A stretch of DNA of 32,945 nucleotides from DATKXU01 sp035528905 (lineage in GTDB: Bacteria > Armatimonadota > UBA5829 > DTJY01), in the NCBI GenBank assembly GCA_035528905.1, contig DATKXU010000008.1, positions 1-32,945 of the forward strand, written 5' to 3'. The position numbers and the translations under genes are program-made. Positions within the stretch are counted from its first letter, which is position 1, and every line of letters begins with the position of its first letter. Shown one piece after another: positions 1 through 6,723 of this stretch. Below the pieces are notes generated by a model. The model was not told the DNA's origin. It saw only the letters and a list, made by a program, of their open reading frames with translations, and searched no databases.

Positions 1-86
1 AGGCTGATCGTCCCATCAAGCGCTCTCCTCAACACATCGTAGCGCGTCGCTTCCTTCTGTGTGATCGCGATTACTCCTCTCTCCAT
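1..86 (-). CDS. Transposase, N-terminal fragment cut by the window edge
   Basis: Only about 28 residues are visible, from an ATG at 86 reading leftwards off the window. They read MERGVIAITQKEATRYDVLR and continue with a short Arg/Ala/Leu stretch. The TQKE..RYDVLRRAL pattern resembles the start of the helix-turn-helix domain of IS1202/ISNCY-type transposases, which usually begin MTQKE. No convincing Shine-Dalgarno lies before the ATG; a GAGAGGAG inside the first codons could instead serve an internal start nearer ITQKE. The call rests on this short match and on the repeated GGGGACA motifs upstream. Whether the rest of the gene is intact cannot be told. Confidence 0.5.
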   Translation of the reverse strand, partial: MERGVIAITQKEATRYDVLRRALDGTIS

Positions 87-140
87 GGGGACATTATCGC
101 TCTGCAGATACCAGGGGACATAATCGCGTTGCATTCACAA
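1..140 (-). mobile_element. Terminal part of an insertion sequence, IS1202/ISNCY-like
   Basis: The first 140 bases look like one end of an insertion sequence whose body lies off the left edge. GGGGACATTATCGC (87-100) and GGGGACATAATCGC (114-127) are near-identical direct copies 27 bp apart, lying just upstream of a minus-strand transposase start. A GGGGACA motif repeated near the ends is typical of integrase-type IS elements of the ISNCY/IS1202 kind. The outer boundary near 140, after TTCACAA, is inferred from that pattern; no target duplication can be seen with only one end present. Confidence 0.5.
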
Positions 141-196
141 CCCGCAGCGGGACTGTTGGCACCATCCGCTGTGCGTGATACAATGTCCCAAGACCA

Positions 197-233
197 GGCC
201 GTGGGCGGAGCGCGTGCTCACGGCCTTCCTTTT
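197..233 (+). terminator. Possible rho-independent terminator
   Basis: GGCCGTG (197-203) pairs with CACGGCC (219-225), and the right arm is followed by TTCCTTTT. It faces the plus strand, but no plus-strand gene is visible to its left, so its client is unclear. It may be a leftover of the region displaced by the insertion sequence. Confidence 0.35.
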
Positions 234-236
234 GCT

Positions 237-311
237 GGAGTAGTGGAGTAATGGAGTATTGGAGTGATGGGTTCCCAATACTCCATTACTCCAACACTCC
301 AATACTCCATT
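237..311. repeat. Inverted octamer array (GGAGTANT family)
   Basis: Four octamers GGAGTAGT, GGAGTAAT, GGAGTATT, GGAGTGAT (237-268) are followed after about 11 bp by four octamers of the complementary sense, ACTCCATT, ACTCCAAC, ACTCCAAT, ACTCCATT (280-311). The arms can form a long imperfect hairpin immediately before the gene at 323. The array is open in that gene's frame, giving a spurious upstream ATG at 251. Confidence 0.85.
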
Positions 312-322
312 CCAACAGTAGC

Positions 323-781
323 ATGTCCGACCTGATTGCCAAATACAGGGCAGCCCAGCGCAGGTTGAGGAGGTACTTCGATCCGTACACGGCCGAATTG
401 TGCCCGGAGTGCCCTGAGCCTTGCTGCCGGAAGCCGACGAAGGTAGCCGACTTCGACCTGCTCCTCGCAGATGCCTGCGGATGCGGACTCCCCTCTGCGA
501 ACCGCGCGATTTCGGAGATGGTCCAGGCCGGAATGGACTCCATCGCCGGCCGCGCTCAGCCGGATGATGTGCTGGAGCCTTGCGACTACCTGGGCACAGG
601 CGGCTGCGTCTTTCCGGAGGACCTCAGGCCGTTCGAATGCGCGCGGTTCGTCTGTCCATTCCTCAAGCGCCGAATAAGCCCCGGCGAAATGAGGGAGATC
701 CGGGCGCTCCTCCACAAGCTCGGCGTCCTCCATCGGGAGCTGCTCGAAACCCTCGTGCCGAAGCGCCGCCCGCAAGGTTAA
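323..781 (+). CDS. YkgJ-like cysteine-cluster protein (putative metal binding)
   Basis: A 152-residue protein with two cysteine clusters: C27-x2-C30-x3-C34-C35 (CPECPEPCC) and a second group at C87, C95, C106 and C111 within the pattern C.YLG.GGC.F...RPFEC.R.VC. This resembles the CxxCxxxCC family (YkgJ, putative zinc or iron chelating), whose members share a C..L...GC.....RP..C segment. Function within that family is not established. I place the start at ATG 323 (MSDLIAKYR); the open frame extends upstream to 251, but that part is only translated octamer repeat. No good Shine-Dalgarno is seen because the repeat ends 11 bp before the ATG. It has no clear partner; the next gene is 178 bp away. 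Confidence 0.6.
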   Translation: MSDLIAKYRAAQRRLRRYFDPYTAELCPECPEPCCRKPTKVADFDLLLADACGCGLPSANRAISEMVQAGMDSIAGRAQPDDVLEPCDYLGTGGCVFPEDLRPFECARFVCPFLKRRISPGEMREIRALLHKLGVLHRELLETLVPKRRPQG

Positions 782-892
782 AGGCGCGAACAGGTCACGC
801 CGATAGCGCCCACATCCCCTGCGAATACTCCTCATGGCCCGCACGAAGGATAATCGGAGCGCCGAGTAGAAATCCAAATGTGTGGAAGCTCA

Positions 893-912
893 GGCACAGT
901 CGCGGCTGTGCC
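893..912 (+). repeat. Short hairpin in the leader of the Gfo/Idh gene
   Basis: GGCACAG (893-899) pairs with CTGTGCC (906-912) around a six-base loop, 48 bp before the ATG at 960. There is no T-run, so it is not an obvious terminator. It could be a leader structure or chance. Confidence 0.35.
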
Positions 913-959
913 CATCGAAAAGCTTAACGGAACTGTCTTCTACTCTTGGAGGTGCTGTA

Positions 960-2315
960 ATGAGTGACGAAAAGGGCTTTGAGACTTCGAGGCGCAAGTT
1001 CCTCGCCGGATCGCTGGCAGGCATGGCGGCAGCGGGGCTGCCGGCCTGGCTCGTGAAGTCGGCGGAAGCGGCCGAAAATGAGCGGATTCTTGGCTCACGA
1101 AAGAAATTCGGCCCGAACGATACTATCCAGGTCGGCCTCATCGGTTGCCGCCAGGGTGTCGCTGACGCCGAGCAGATTTCGAAACACGAAGGCGTCAAGA
1201 TGGTGGCTGCTTGCGACGTTGACAGCAGGCCGCTCGACGCGACGCTCAAGAAGTTCGGCCCCGACTGCAAGGGGTACAAGGATTTCCGCGAGTTCCTGGA
1301 GCGCAAGGACATTGATGCGGTCATCGCGGCGCCGCCGGATCACTGGCACGCGCTTATCTGTGCCGCGGCGATGAGGGCCGGTAAGGACGTTTACTGCGAG
1401 AAGCCACTGACGCTGACCATTGCTGAGGGGAGGAAGCTGGTCAACATCAGCAAGGAGACGAAGCGCATTCTGCAGGTGGGCAGCCAGCAGCGCTCGGATT
1501 CGAAATTCCGGCTGGCGTGCGAACTTGTGCGCAACGGGCGCATCGGCAGGATCAAGAGGTTGGAAGTCCATCTTCCCGGCGGGGGCATTGGTGGCCCGTT
1601 CGAGCCTCAGCCTGTTCCGCCCGAGCTTGACTGGAATATGTGGCTGGGTCCGGCGTTCTACGTGGACTTCATCTCTAAGCGCATAGACGGCGGCTACCGC
1701 TGCTACCTGGAATACGGCGGCGGGACGCTCACGGACTGGGGCGCCCACCACAACGACATCGTCCAATGGGGATTGGGGATGGACCGCTCAGGCCCGCTGC
1801 AAGTGGAGGCGAGCGGAGTAGGCCCGGATCCAGGGCGCAACTGCTACAATGTCTTCCCGCAGTATGATATCCATTACGTCTATCCGGGCGGCATCACGGT
1901 GCTGGTTACTACAAGACCGGACCCGGCCCAGGGCGAGTGCGGGATTCACTTCATAGGCGATGAGGGCTGGATATTCGTGAGCCGCGGGCACCTCAATGCG
2001 AGCGAGCAGCGCCTGCTCGACGAGCCGCTGCCTGCGAATGCGATCAAACTCTATGACTCGGATTACACGTGGGTCCCCGGAGACTGGATCTACAAGCAGA
2101 CTGGGAACCTCCTGGACTGCATGCGCACCCGCAAGCAGCCGGTTTGCGATGTGGAGACCGGCCATCGCTCCGCGACCGTATGCCACCTGGGGAACATCTC
2201 GCTGAGGCTCGGCGGCCGCAAGCTGGAATGGGATCCGAAGAAGGAAGTCTTCCCGAACGACCCGGAGGCGAACTTATTCGTCAGCCGCCCGAAGCGCCCG
2301 CCCTGGAAGCTGTAG
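960..2315 (+). CDS. Tat-exported Gfo/Idh/MocA family oxidoreductase
   Basis: A 451-residue protein. Residues 10-16 (SRRKFLA) form a twin-arginine signal followed by a hydrophobic stretch and an Ala-rich cleavage region near residue 38, so it is predicted to be exported folded with its cofactor. An NAD(P)-binding Rossmann region begins at about residue 55 (QVGLIGCRQG, a variant glycine motif), with D86/D88 at the end of the second strand and the family EKP motif at 147-149. Family members oxidise or epimerise sugars and cyclitols; the substrate cannot be read here. The ATG at 960 is chosen over one at 882 because GGAGGTG lies 5 bp before it and because it starts the Tat signal. The gene is convergent with the FAD gene. 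Lone Tat-exported members are abundant in Planctomycetes, Verrucomicrobia and Armatimonadota. Confidence 0.88.
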   Translation: MSDEKGFETSRRKFLAGSLAGMAAAGLPAWLVKSAEAAENERILGSRKKFGPNDTIQVGLIGCRQGVADAEQISKHEGVKMVAACDVDSRPLDATLKKFGPDCKGYKDFREFLERKDIDAVIAAPPDHWHALICAAAMRAGKDVYCEKPLTLTIAEGRKLVNISKETKRILQVGSQQRSDSKFRLACELVRNGRIGRIKRLEVHLPGGGIGGPFEPQPVPPELDWNMWLGPAFYVDFISKRIDGGYRCYLEYGGGTLTDWGAHHNDIVQWGLGMDRSGPLQVEASGVGPDPGRNCYNVFPQYDIHYVYPGGITVLVTTRPDPAQGECGIHFIGDEGWIFVSRGHLNASEQRLLDEPLPANAIKLYDSDYTWVPGDWIYKQTGNLLDCMRTRKQPVCDVETGHRSATVCHLGNISLRLGGRKLEWDPKKEVFPNDPEANLFVSRPKRPPWKL

Positions 2316-2338
2316 GCTACCGGCCGTCACCCCTGAAT

Positions 2339-2364
2339 CCCCTCTCCCAATGCTGGGAGAGGGG
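2339..2364. terminator. Strong hairpin between convergent genes, likely bidirectional terminator
   Basis: CCCCTCTCCCA (2339-2349) and TGGGAGAGGGG (2354-2364) form a perfect 11-bp stem with a four-base loop, 24 bp after the Gfo/Idh stop and before the convergent FAD gene. No T-run follows. The same CCCCTCTCCC/GGGAGAGGGG palindrome type is a dispersed element in many bacterial genomes, so it may be a repeat doing terminator duty. Confidence 0.55.
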
Positions 2365-2512
2365 ACAGCCTCCGCGGCGGACCTGGAAGGCGCCGAGGAC
2401 TCAAAGGGCACGATGTAGGGCATCTCCGACAAGGCTGACGTAATCGAAGAACCCTTCGCCCTAGTGGAGCACGCGGCATGAAACGCCGGGACTTGGGTAT
2501 CGAGGACCCGCT

Positions 2513-4537
2513 CTAGGTCTCTGGCTCCAGGATGTTTCCCTTCCTCCATTCCGCCCAGATGGTTTCGAACCAGGAGTCGTCGGCGGGGAGTGGCTTTACG
2601 GCCTCCCAGGATACTTCCAGACCGGGGCCGGTGACCATCACGCGGCGGGCGCGATCCTCCAGACGCTCCTTGACGTAGCAGCAGATCACACCGCGCGCGG
2701 AGTCAACCGTGCCTACTGTGGAGTTGAGTGTTGAGTGTTTAGTGTTGAGTGAGCCCTCGCGCGCGACCAGGTAAGCTCCACGGCTGCCGCCGCCGTCGCT
2801 CAAGTAGGCGTCAATCGCCTTCAGGAACGCCCGGTGCGTGAGGAGTAGGTTGCGCGTCTCCCAGGCGCGGAGAAGCTCGTCGCGGCCCTTTGCACCCGGA
2901 AGGACGTCCATGCCCGCTTCCGCCTCGGCCAACGCCGCCTTGACAATCTCCGCCTTCCGGATGAACCCCGCCGCCTCGGTCATTCTGTGCTGCAGCGAGT
3001 TCCTGATAAGCCCCTGGCTCGCAGGAGATTCCAGCATCCTCCGGTTCTCCTCCAGGACTGAGAGCCCGGCATCCCGGAGGAGCGAGGAGCAGTCGCCGGT
3101 TCCGCCTTCCCTGCGGCTGCTCAGGTACTGGGCCACGCGAATCCCGCCGACCTGTCCGGAGTTCAAGGCCGATCCGCCCGGTCTCGCGACTCCGTGCGCG
3201 CCGGCGACCTCCCCGATTGCGAAGAGATTCCCGATGTTCGTCTCGTAGACGCTGTTGACCCAGAGGCCGCCGTTGTTGTGCTGGAACGAAACCGCGATCT
3301 CGAGGGGCTCGCGGAGGTCAATCCCCTGCTCCGCGTAGACCTCGATGCTGTCCGGGTTCATGAACGCCAGCCGCTCGTAGGGCGTCTCCTGGAGCGCGCC
3401 GGATCGGCTCAGGTAGTCCTTCGCCTCCGGTATCAGGGCCTGGATGTCGAAGGCCTCATCGCCGCGCGTGGGATTCGAGCTGAAGTCCATGAAAACACGC
3501 CTGCCGGCTCTCATCTCCTCCTCAACCGCGATATCCACCAGCGACGACCCGAAGTCGCCCGCCCGGCTCGCGCTGAACGGCCACTGGTAGCCCTTGAGGA
3601 AGATGTTCGAGGCAATCTCCGGCAGGCTGCGGAAGTAGTCCGCCAGGAAGTTGCGGCGTTCGCCATCCGCCTGCGGGCCAAAGCCTTCGGCGGAGGACTC
3701 TGCGCCGACGCTGAAGTACGACGGGATGACCTGCTGGTAAGTGCCGGAGAGATTCCAGCGGAACTTGGTCGAGGTCAGGCCGAACTGGGATTCGCCCAGG
3801 TTGACCGCGCTTGCGCCGGCTTCCAGAGCGACTCCGTGGAGGCTTACCTGCCCCTTCGGATAGACGGACTGGGCGTAGAGCTCGCCGGGCCCGCCGGTTG
3901 CCAGGACGACGTTCTCCGCCTGGAAGAGCGTGATGCCCAGGTTATCCAGCCCGACCTCGTCTTCGTTAATGGCGACCAGGCCGCACGCCTTCTTTGGCTC
4001 GCCGGCGGTCACTATGTTCACCACAGTGGTCTTGTCGAAGATCGGGATGCCTCTCTCCTTGACCTTCTGGAGGGATGTCTCGACCATGAGTCTGGATGTT
4101 TTCGGCCCGGCGCTGGTGGCGCGCTGCCTGGGATCGTGGTCGGTCTTGTAGCCCACGAATGCGCCGTACTCATTGAGCGGGAAGGGGACGCCGTTCTCGA
4201 CCAGGTGGTAGAAGGCCGGCAGCGAGTAGAGGCTCTCGATATACGCGAGGTCTCCGTGCATGCAGCCGGCGTCGAAGAGGCTGTGCGCCATATCCAGGGG
4301 GCTGTCCGCCGTGTCGCCGAACACGCTCATCTTGTAGTAGGTCTGCTTGTCCGAGCCGGAGCAGTACGACGTGCCGCCGTAGAGGTCGGATGTGATGATG
4401 ATGACATCCCTGACACCGGCGTTGAAGAGGCGCTCGGCGCAGTTGAGACCTGCCGCGCCGCTCCCGACGACTGCGGTGTGGCAGCGGACCATCGGACATG
4501 ATGCGCCATTAGCCAGGGCAACGGTCATTCTCTCCAA
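2513..4537 (-). CDS. FAD-dependent oxidoreductase, fumarate reductase/SdhA flavoprotein-like
   Basis: A 674-residue flavoprotein. The dinucleotide-binding motif VVGSGAAG is at residues 23-30, followed by a GGTS..SGS segment (about 55-63), a VVLATGGPGELY strand typical of FAD enzymes, a HNNGGLWVN segment matching the HxxGGxxVD substrate-site region of the fumarate reductase/succinate dehydrogenase flavoprotein family, and LFAIGEVAGAHG...GGSAL near the second FAD contact. The C-terminal part ends WEAVKPLPADDSWFETIW, as in uncharacterised members of this superfamily. The electron acceptor and substrate are unknown. The start is TTG at 4537, because GAGGAGG lies 8 bp before it; an ATG at 4528 is 17 bp away. 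A heptamer array (2724-2751) lies in frame and encodes SLNTKHSTLNST, breaking the C-terminal domain. It is downstream of and co-directional with the SDR gene and probably co-transcribed. Confidence 0.82.
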   Translation of the reverse strand: MERMTVALANGASCPMVRCHTAVVGSGAAGLNCAERLFNAGVRDVIIITSDLYGGTSYCSGSDKQTYYKMSVFGDTADSPLDMAHSLFDAGCMHGDLAYIESLYSLPAFYHLVENGVPFPLNEYGAFVGYKTDHDPRQRATSAGPKTSRLMVETSLQKVKERGIPIFDKTTVVNIVTAGEPKKACGLVAINEDEVGLDNLGITLFQAENVVLATGGPGELYAQSVYPKGQVSLHGVALEAGASAVNLGESQFGLTSTKFRWNLSGTYQQVIPSYFSVGAESSAEGFGPQADGERRNFLADYFRSLPEIASNIFLKGYQWPFSASRAGDFGSSLVDIAVEEEMRAGRRVFMDFSSNPTRGDEAFDIQALIPEAKDYLSRSGALQETPYERLAFMNPDSIEVYAEQGIDLREPLEIAVSFQHNNGGLWVNSVYETNIGNLFAIGEVAGAHGVARPGGSALNSGQVGGIRVAQYLSSRREGGTGDCSSLLRDAGLSVLEENRRMLESPASQGLIRNSLQHRMTEAAGFIRKAEIVKAALAEAEAGMDVLPGAKGRDELLRAWETRNLLLTHRAFLKAIDAYLSDGGGSRGAYLVAREGSLNTKHSTLNSTVGTVDSARGVICCYVKERLEDRARRVMVTGPGLEVSWEAVKPLPADDSWFETIWAEWRKGNILEPET
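2724..2751. repeat. Heptamer array inside the FAD oxidoreductase gene
   Basis: Four tandem heptamers, TTGAGTG, TTGAGTG, TTTAGTG, TTGAGTG, lie within the coding sequence and keep the reading frame open. On the coding strand they give a low-complexity Ser/Thr/Leu/Asn stretch, presumably a surface loop. Confidence 0.85.
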
Positions 4538-4558
4538 GCTTGCATCCTCCTCGGGAGG

Positions 4559-4624
4559 TATGGGAGTATGGGAGTATGGGTGTATGGGTGTATGGGTGTA
4601 TGGGAGTGCCGTCGTCCATACTCC
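4559..4624. repeat. Octamer array (TATGGGAG/TATGGGTG, six copies)
   Basis: Six tandem octamers occupy 4559-4606, with a short complementary word CCATACTCC at 4616-4624. The array fills the gap between the SDR gene and the Shine-Dalgarno of the FAD gene, so it would lie in the middle of their shared transcript. Confidence 0.88.
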
Positions 4625-4641
4625 TTACTTCTGTTCATCTG

Positions 4642-5403
4642 CTACAGCCGACGGAGGTGGAAGCCGCCGTCAACGTCGAAGACCTGCCCGGTAGAGTATT
4701 CGAATCCGCCGCTCACAATCGCCTTCACAGCGGCGGCGACGTCCTCCGGATACCCCCAGCGCTTGATCGGCAGGATGCCCTCCTCCACGATGAGCTTATC
4801 GTACTTAGCGGCCACCGGCTCGGTCATGGGCGTTCGGATTATCCCCGGCCTGATCTCGTAAACGTTGATCCCGTATTCGGCCAGGCGGTCGGCGAAGAGC
4901 TTCGTCATCATGCTCACGCCGGCCTTGGAGATGCAGTACTCGCCGCGCGAGGTGGACGAGGCATACGCGGAGATCGAAGAGATGTTGATGATCTTGGGCC
5001 TCTCTACCTTGCCGCTTTGAACCAGCTCGATCATGTACCTCGCGAGCATCTGAGTCAGGAAGAATGGACCTTTGAGGTTGATCGTCATGAGGCGGTCGTA
5101 GCTCTCTTCGGTGGTTTCCAGGACGTCCTTTCGCTCGCTGGGCGCCACACCGGCATTGTTAACGAGGAGATCAAGGCGCCCGTGGGTCTGCTTGATCGCG
5201 TCGAGTATGCCGGCTCGGTCGGATGCGCTGCTGATGTCGGCCTTCACGTAGAGGTGGCCGTCGCCTTGGAAACCATCTAGGACCTGCTGTCCATCATTGC
5301 GGAGGTCAACGGCCACTATGCCGTAACCTGCGCCTGCCAGGGATTTCGCAATTGCCAGGCCGATGCCGGATGCCGCGCCGGTGACGCATCCCACGATTTT
5401 CAT
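4642..5403 (-). CDS. Short-chain dehydrogenase/reductase (SDR), 3-ketoacyl-ACP-reductase-like
   Basis: A 253-residue classical SDR with all key elements: TGAASGIG cofactor motif at 8-15, an acidic residue D33 ending the second strand (suggesting NAD preference), NNAG at 82-85, catalytic Ser in NISSISAYAS (about 142-145), and Y156-x3-K160. Family members reduce or oxidise hydroxyl/keto groups on acyl, sugar or polyol substrates; the FabG-like label reflects similarity only. The ATG at 5403 is chosen because AGGAG lies 7 bp upstream; the open frame continues to 5547 but that part contains a purine-rich octamer array and no SD. It precedes the FAD oxidoreductase on the same strand with about 100 bp between, so the two may act in consecutive oxidation steps (inference). 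Confidence 0.88.
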   Translation of the reverse strand: MKIVGCVTGAASGIGLAIAKSLAGAGYGIVAVDLRNDGQQVLDGFQGDGHLYVKADISSASDRAGILDAIKQTHGRLDLLVNNAGVAPSERKDVLETTEESYDRLMTINLKGPFFLTQMLARYMIELVQSGKVERPKIINISSISAYASSTSRGEYCISKAGVSMMTKLFADRLAEYGINVYEIRPGIIRTPMTEPVAAKYDKLIVEEGILPIKRWGYPEDVAAAVKAIVSGGFEYSTGQVFDVDGGFHLRRL

Positions 5404-5496
5404 GCCGGAACTCCTGCTTTGCAATAGGTTCCCTAGGATTATACTTCTCGCGCGGCGGGATGGCAAGCGTCGTCCGGCAAACCGCTTGCAGGGACA

Positions 5497-5528
5497 GGGA
5501 GAATGGGGGAAGGGGAGAAGGGGAGAAC
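5497..5528. repeat. Purine-rich octamer array (GGGAGAAN)
   Basis: Four octamers, GGGAGAAT, GGGGGAAG, GGGAGAAG, GGGAGAAC, lie between the end of the MEDS-STAS gene (5544) and the start of the SDR gene (5403). No inverted partner was seen nearby. The array belongs to the same word family as the 14333-14364 and 23366-23381 arrays. Confidence 0.8.
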
Positions 5529-5543
5529 GTCCAAACCCCAGCA

Positions 5544-6545
5544 TCACGCAGTTCTATGGCCGAGGACTGCGCGCAGTGCCTCATCGAGCTGGCGATGTAT
5601 TGATATTTGCTCGTGCAGCCTGGAAAGCTCGAAGACCCGTCTCGGGCGTTCGAGTGGGTCGTAGATCGCCAGCCGTCCGCCTTCCCTCTCCAAAGCCGCC
5701 GCAATTCGCATCAGCGCGCCGATGGAAGCCGCGTCCATGAACGAGGTGCCGCTCAGATCAACGATAAGCTCCTTGTGACCGACGCTGGTTAGCCAGTCCG
5801 CCAGTTCATCAAGGCGAGGCGCAGTATATATGTCCAGCTCGTCGCCTGTGCGGATCACGGGCGTGTCGCCGCAGAAATCGAGGAGCGTAAATGGCGGAAT
5901 GAGCGCTCCCGCGCCTTCGAGCTCTCGCAGCATCTCAGGAAGTCTGTCGGCGAACTGCCATGGCTCCAGGTAGCCGTGGTTCCTAGTCAGCGAGTTTGCG
6001 TCGGTGAGAAGCGGATGGCACCGCTGACACGCCTCGAGCAGCCGGGGATGAAGCCTGTTTGCGGCGAAAGTGCACAGGAATACGACTGGCCGATCCCTGG
6101 AGAAGTCGTTCACGCTGGACTCCGCCGTCAACAGATCGGCCAGGGTGTGACTCTGATGATACAGGTGAGTAAAGCTCGTGCATACGCGCGTGCGGCGCCA
6201 TCCCTGGCACAGCGAGGCGTCAACTGAGCTGGTCAGGGCATCTACCAGGGCGGGTATGGAATCCGGCGGCCTGCCTGGAAGAAGCCGTCCTGGGCTGAGG
6301 ATTTCGAGCTGTCCCTCTGGCAGTGAGTCCAAATCTGTTCCCCGCGATCGCAGGCCAGCCATCCAGAAGTCTGTGGTGAATTCAGGAACCGCGGCGATGC
6401 ACTTTTCGTGGTTTCGGAGTCCCGCGGCTACGAACGCGAACAGGCGGTCCTGCCTGTCCCGTTCGGTTTCGAAGGCATAGGCGATGTGGCCGCAAGCTGC
6501 GACCTGGAGCCCGGCAAAGCCCAACGGAATCCGTTCCGTAGACAT
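5544..6545 (-). CDS. MEDS/DcmR sensory domain fused to a STAS domain
   Basis: A 333-residue cytoplasmic protein with two recognisable parts. Residues about 12-185 match the MEDS (DcmR sensory) domain, including the HIAYAFETERDRQDRLFAFV opening, the GL.NHEKCI strand and a RPVVFLCTF strand. Residues about 220-328 form a STAS domain with the conserved DLSGTSFMDAASIGAL segment, whose Ser is at the usual STAS phosphorylation position. STAS domains act as anti-anti-sigma switches, and MEDS-containing proteins are linked to regulation of C1 metabolism and to anti-sigma partner switching. No HATPase partner kinase is adjacent. Start ATG 6545 has a GAGAGGGG about 10 bp upstream. Length and architecture look complete. 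A role as a partner-switch antagonist is an inference. Confidence 0.78.
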   Translation of the reverse strand: MSTERIPLGFAGLQVAACGHIAYAFETERDRQDRLFAFVAAGLRNHEKCIAAVPEFTTDFWMAGLRSRGTDLDSLPEGQLEILSPGRLLPGRPPDSIPALVDALTSSVDASLCQGWRRTRVCTSFTHLYHQSHTLADLLTAESSVNDFSRDRPVVFLCTFAANRLHPRLLEACQRCHPLLTDANSLTRNHGYLEPWQFADRLPEMLRELEGAGALIPPFTLLDFCGDTPVIRTGDELDIYTAPRLDELADWLTSVGHKELIVDLSGTSFMDAASIGALMRIAAALEREGGRLAIYDPLERPRRVFELSRLHEQISIHRQLDEALRAVLGHRTA

Positions 6546-6723
6546 CTTCGCCCGCCGCCCCTCTCAGAGCAGTGATGCGGGGCGCCGCAGAGGCACCGCC
6601 CAGAGCGCCCGCAAACAGCTGTCTACCCATACCGGGCCGATTATAAACGGGGCGTAAACTACAGATGCGCTTGTGTGTATAGAGCATGCCGCCAGACGTC
6701 CGACGCTGACGATGCACACTTGC

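Noticed and set aside
882..959. Upstream ATG 882 as the start of the Gfo/Idh gene
   Set aside because: It would bury the twin-arginine signal, and GGAGGTG sits just before ATG 960.
3194..4501. Long plus-strand open frame (435 codons) opposite the FAD gene
   Set aside because: It is antisense to a gene with clear FAD motifs, has no family features and arises from the GC-rich codon bias.
4559..4606. Possible CRISPR array
   Set aside because: Units are 8 bp and directly adjacent with no spacers; the same holds for all other arrays here.
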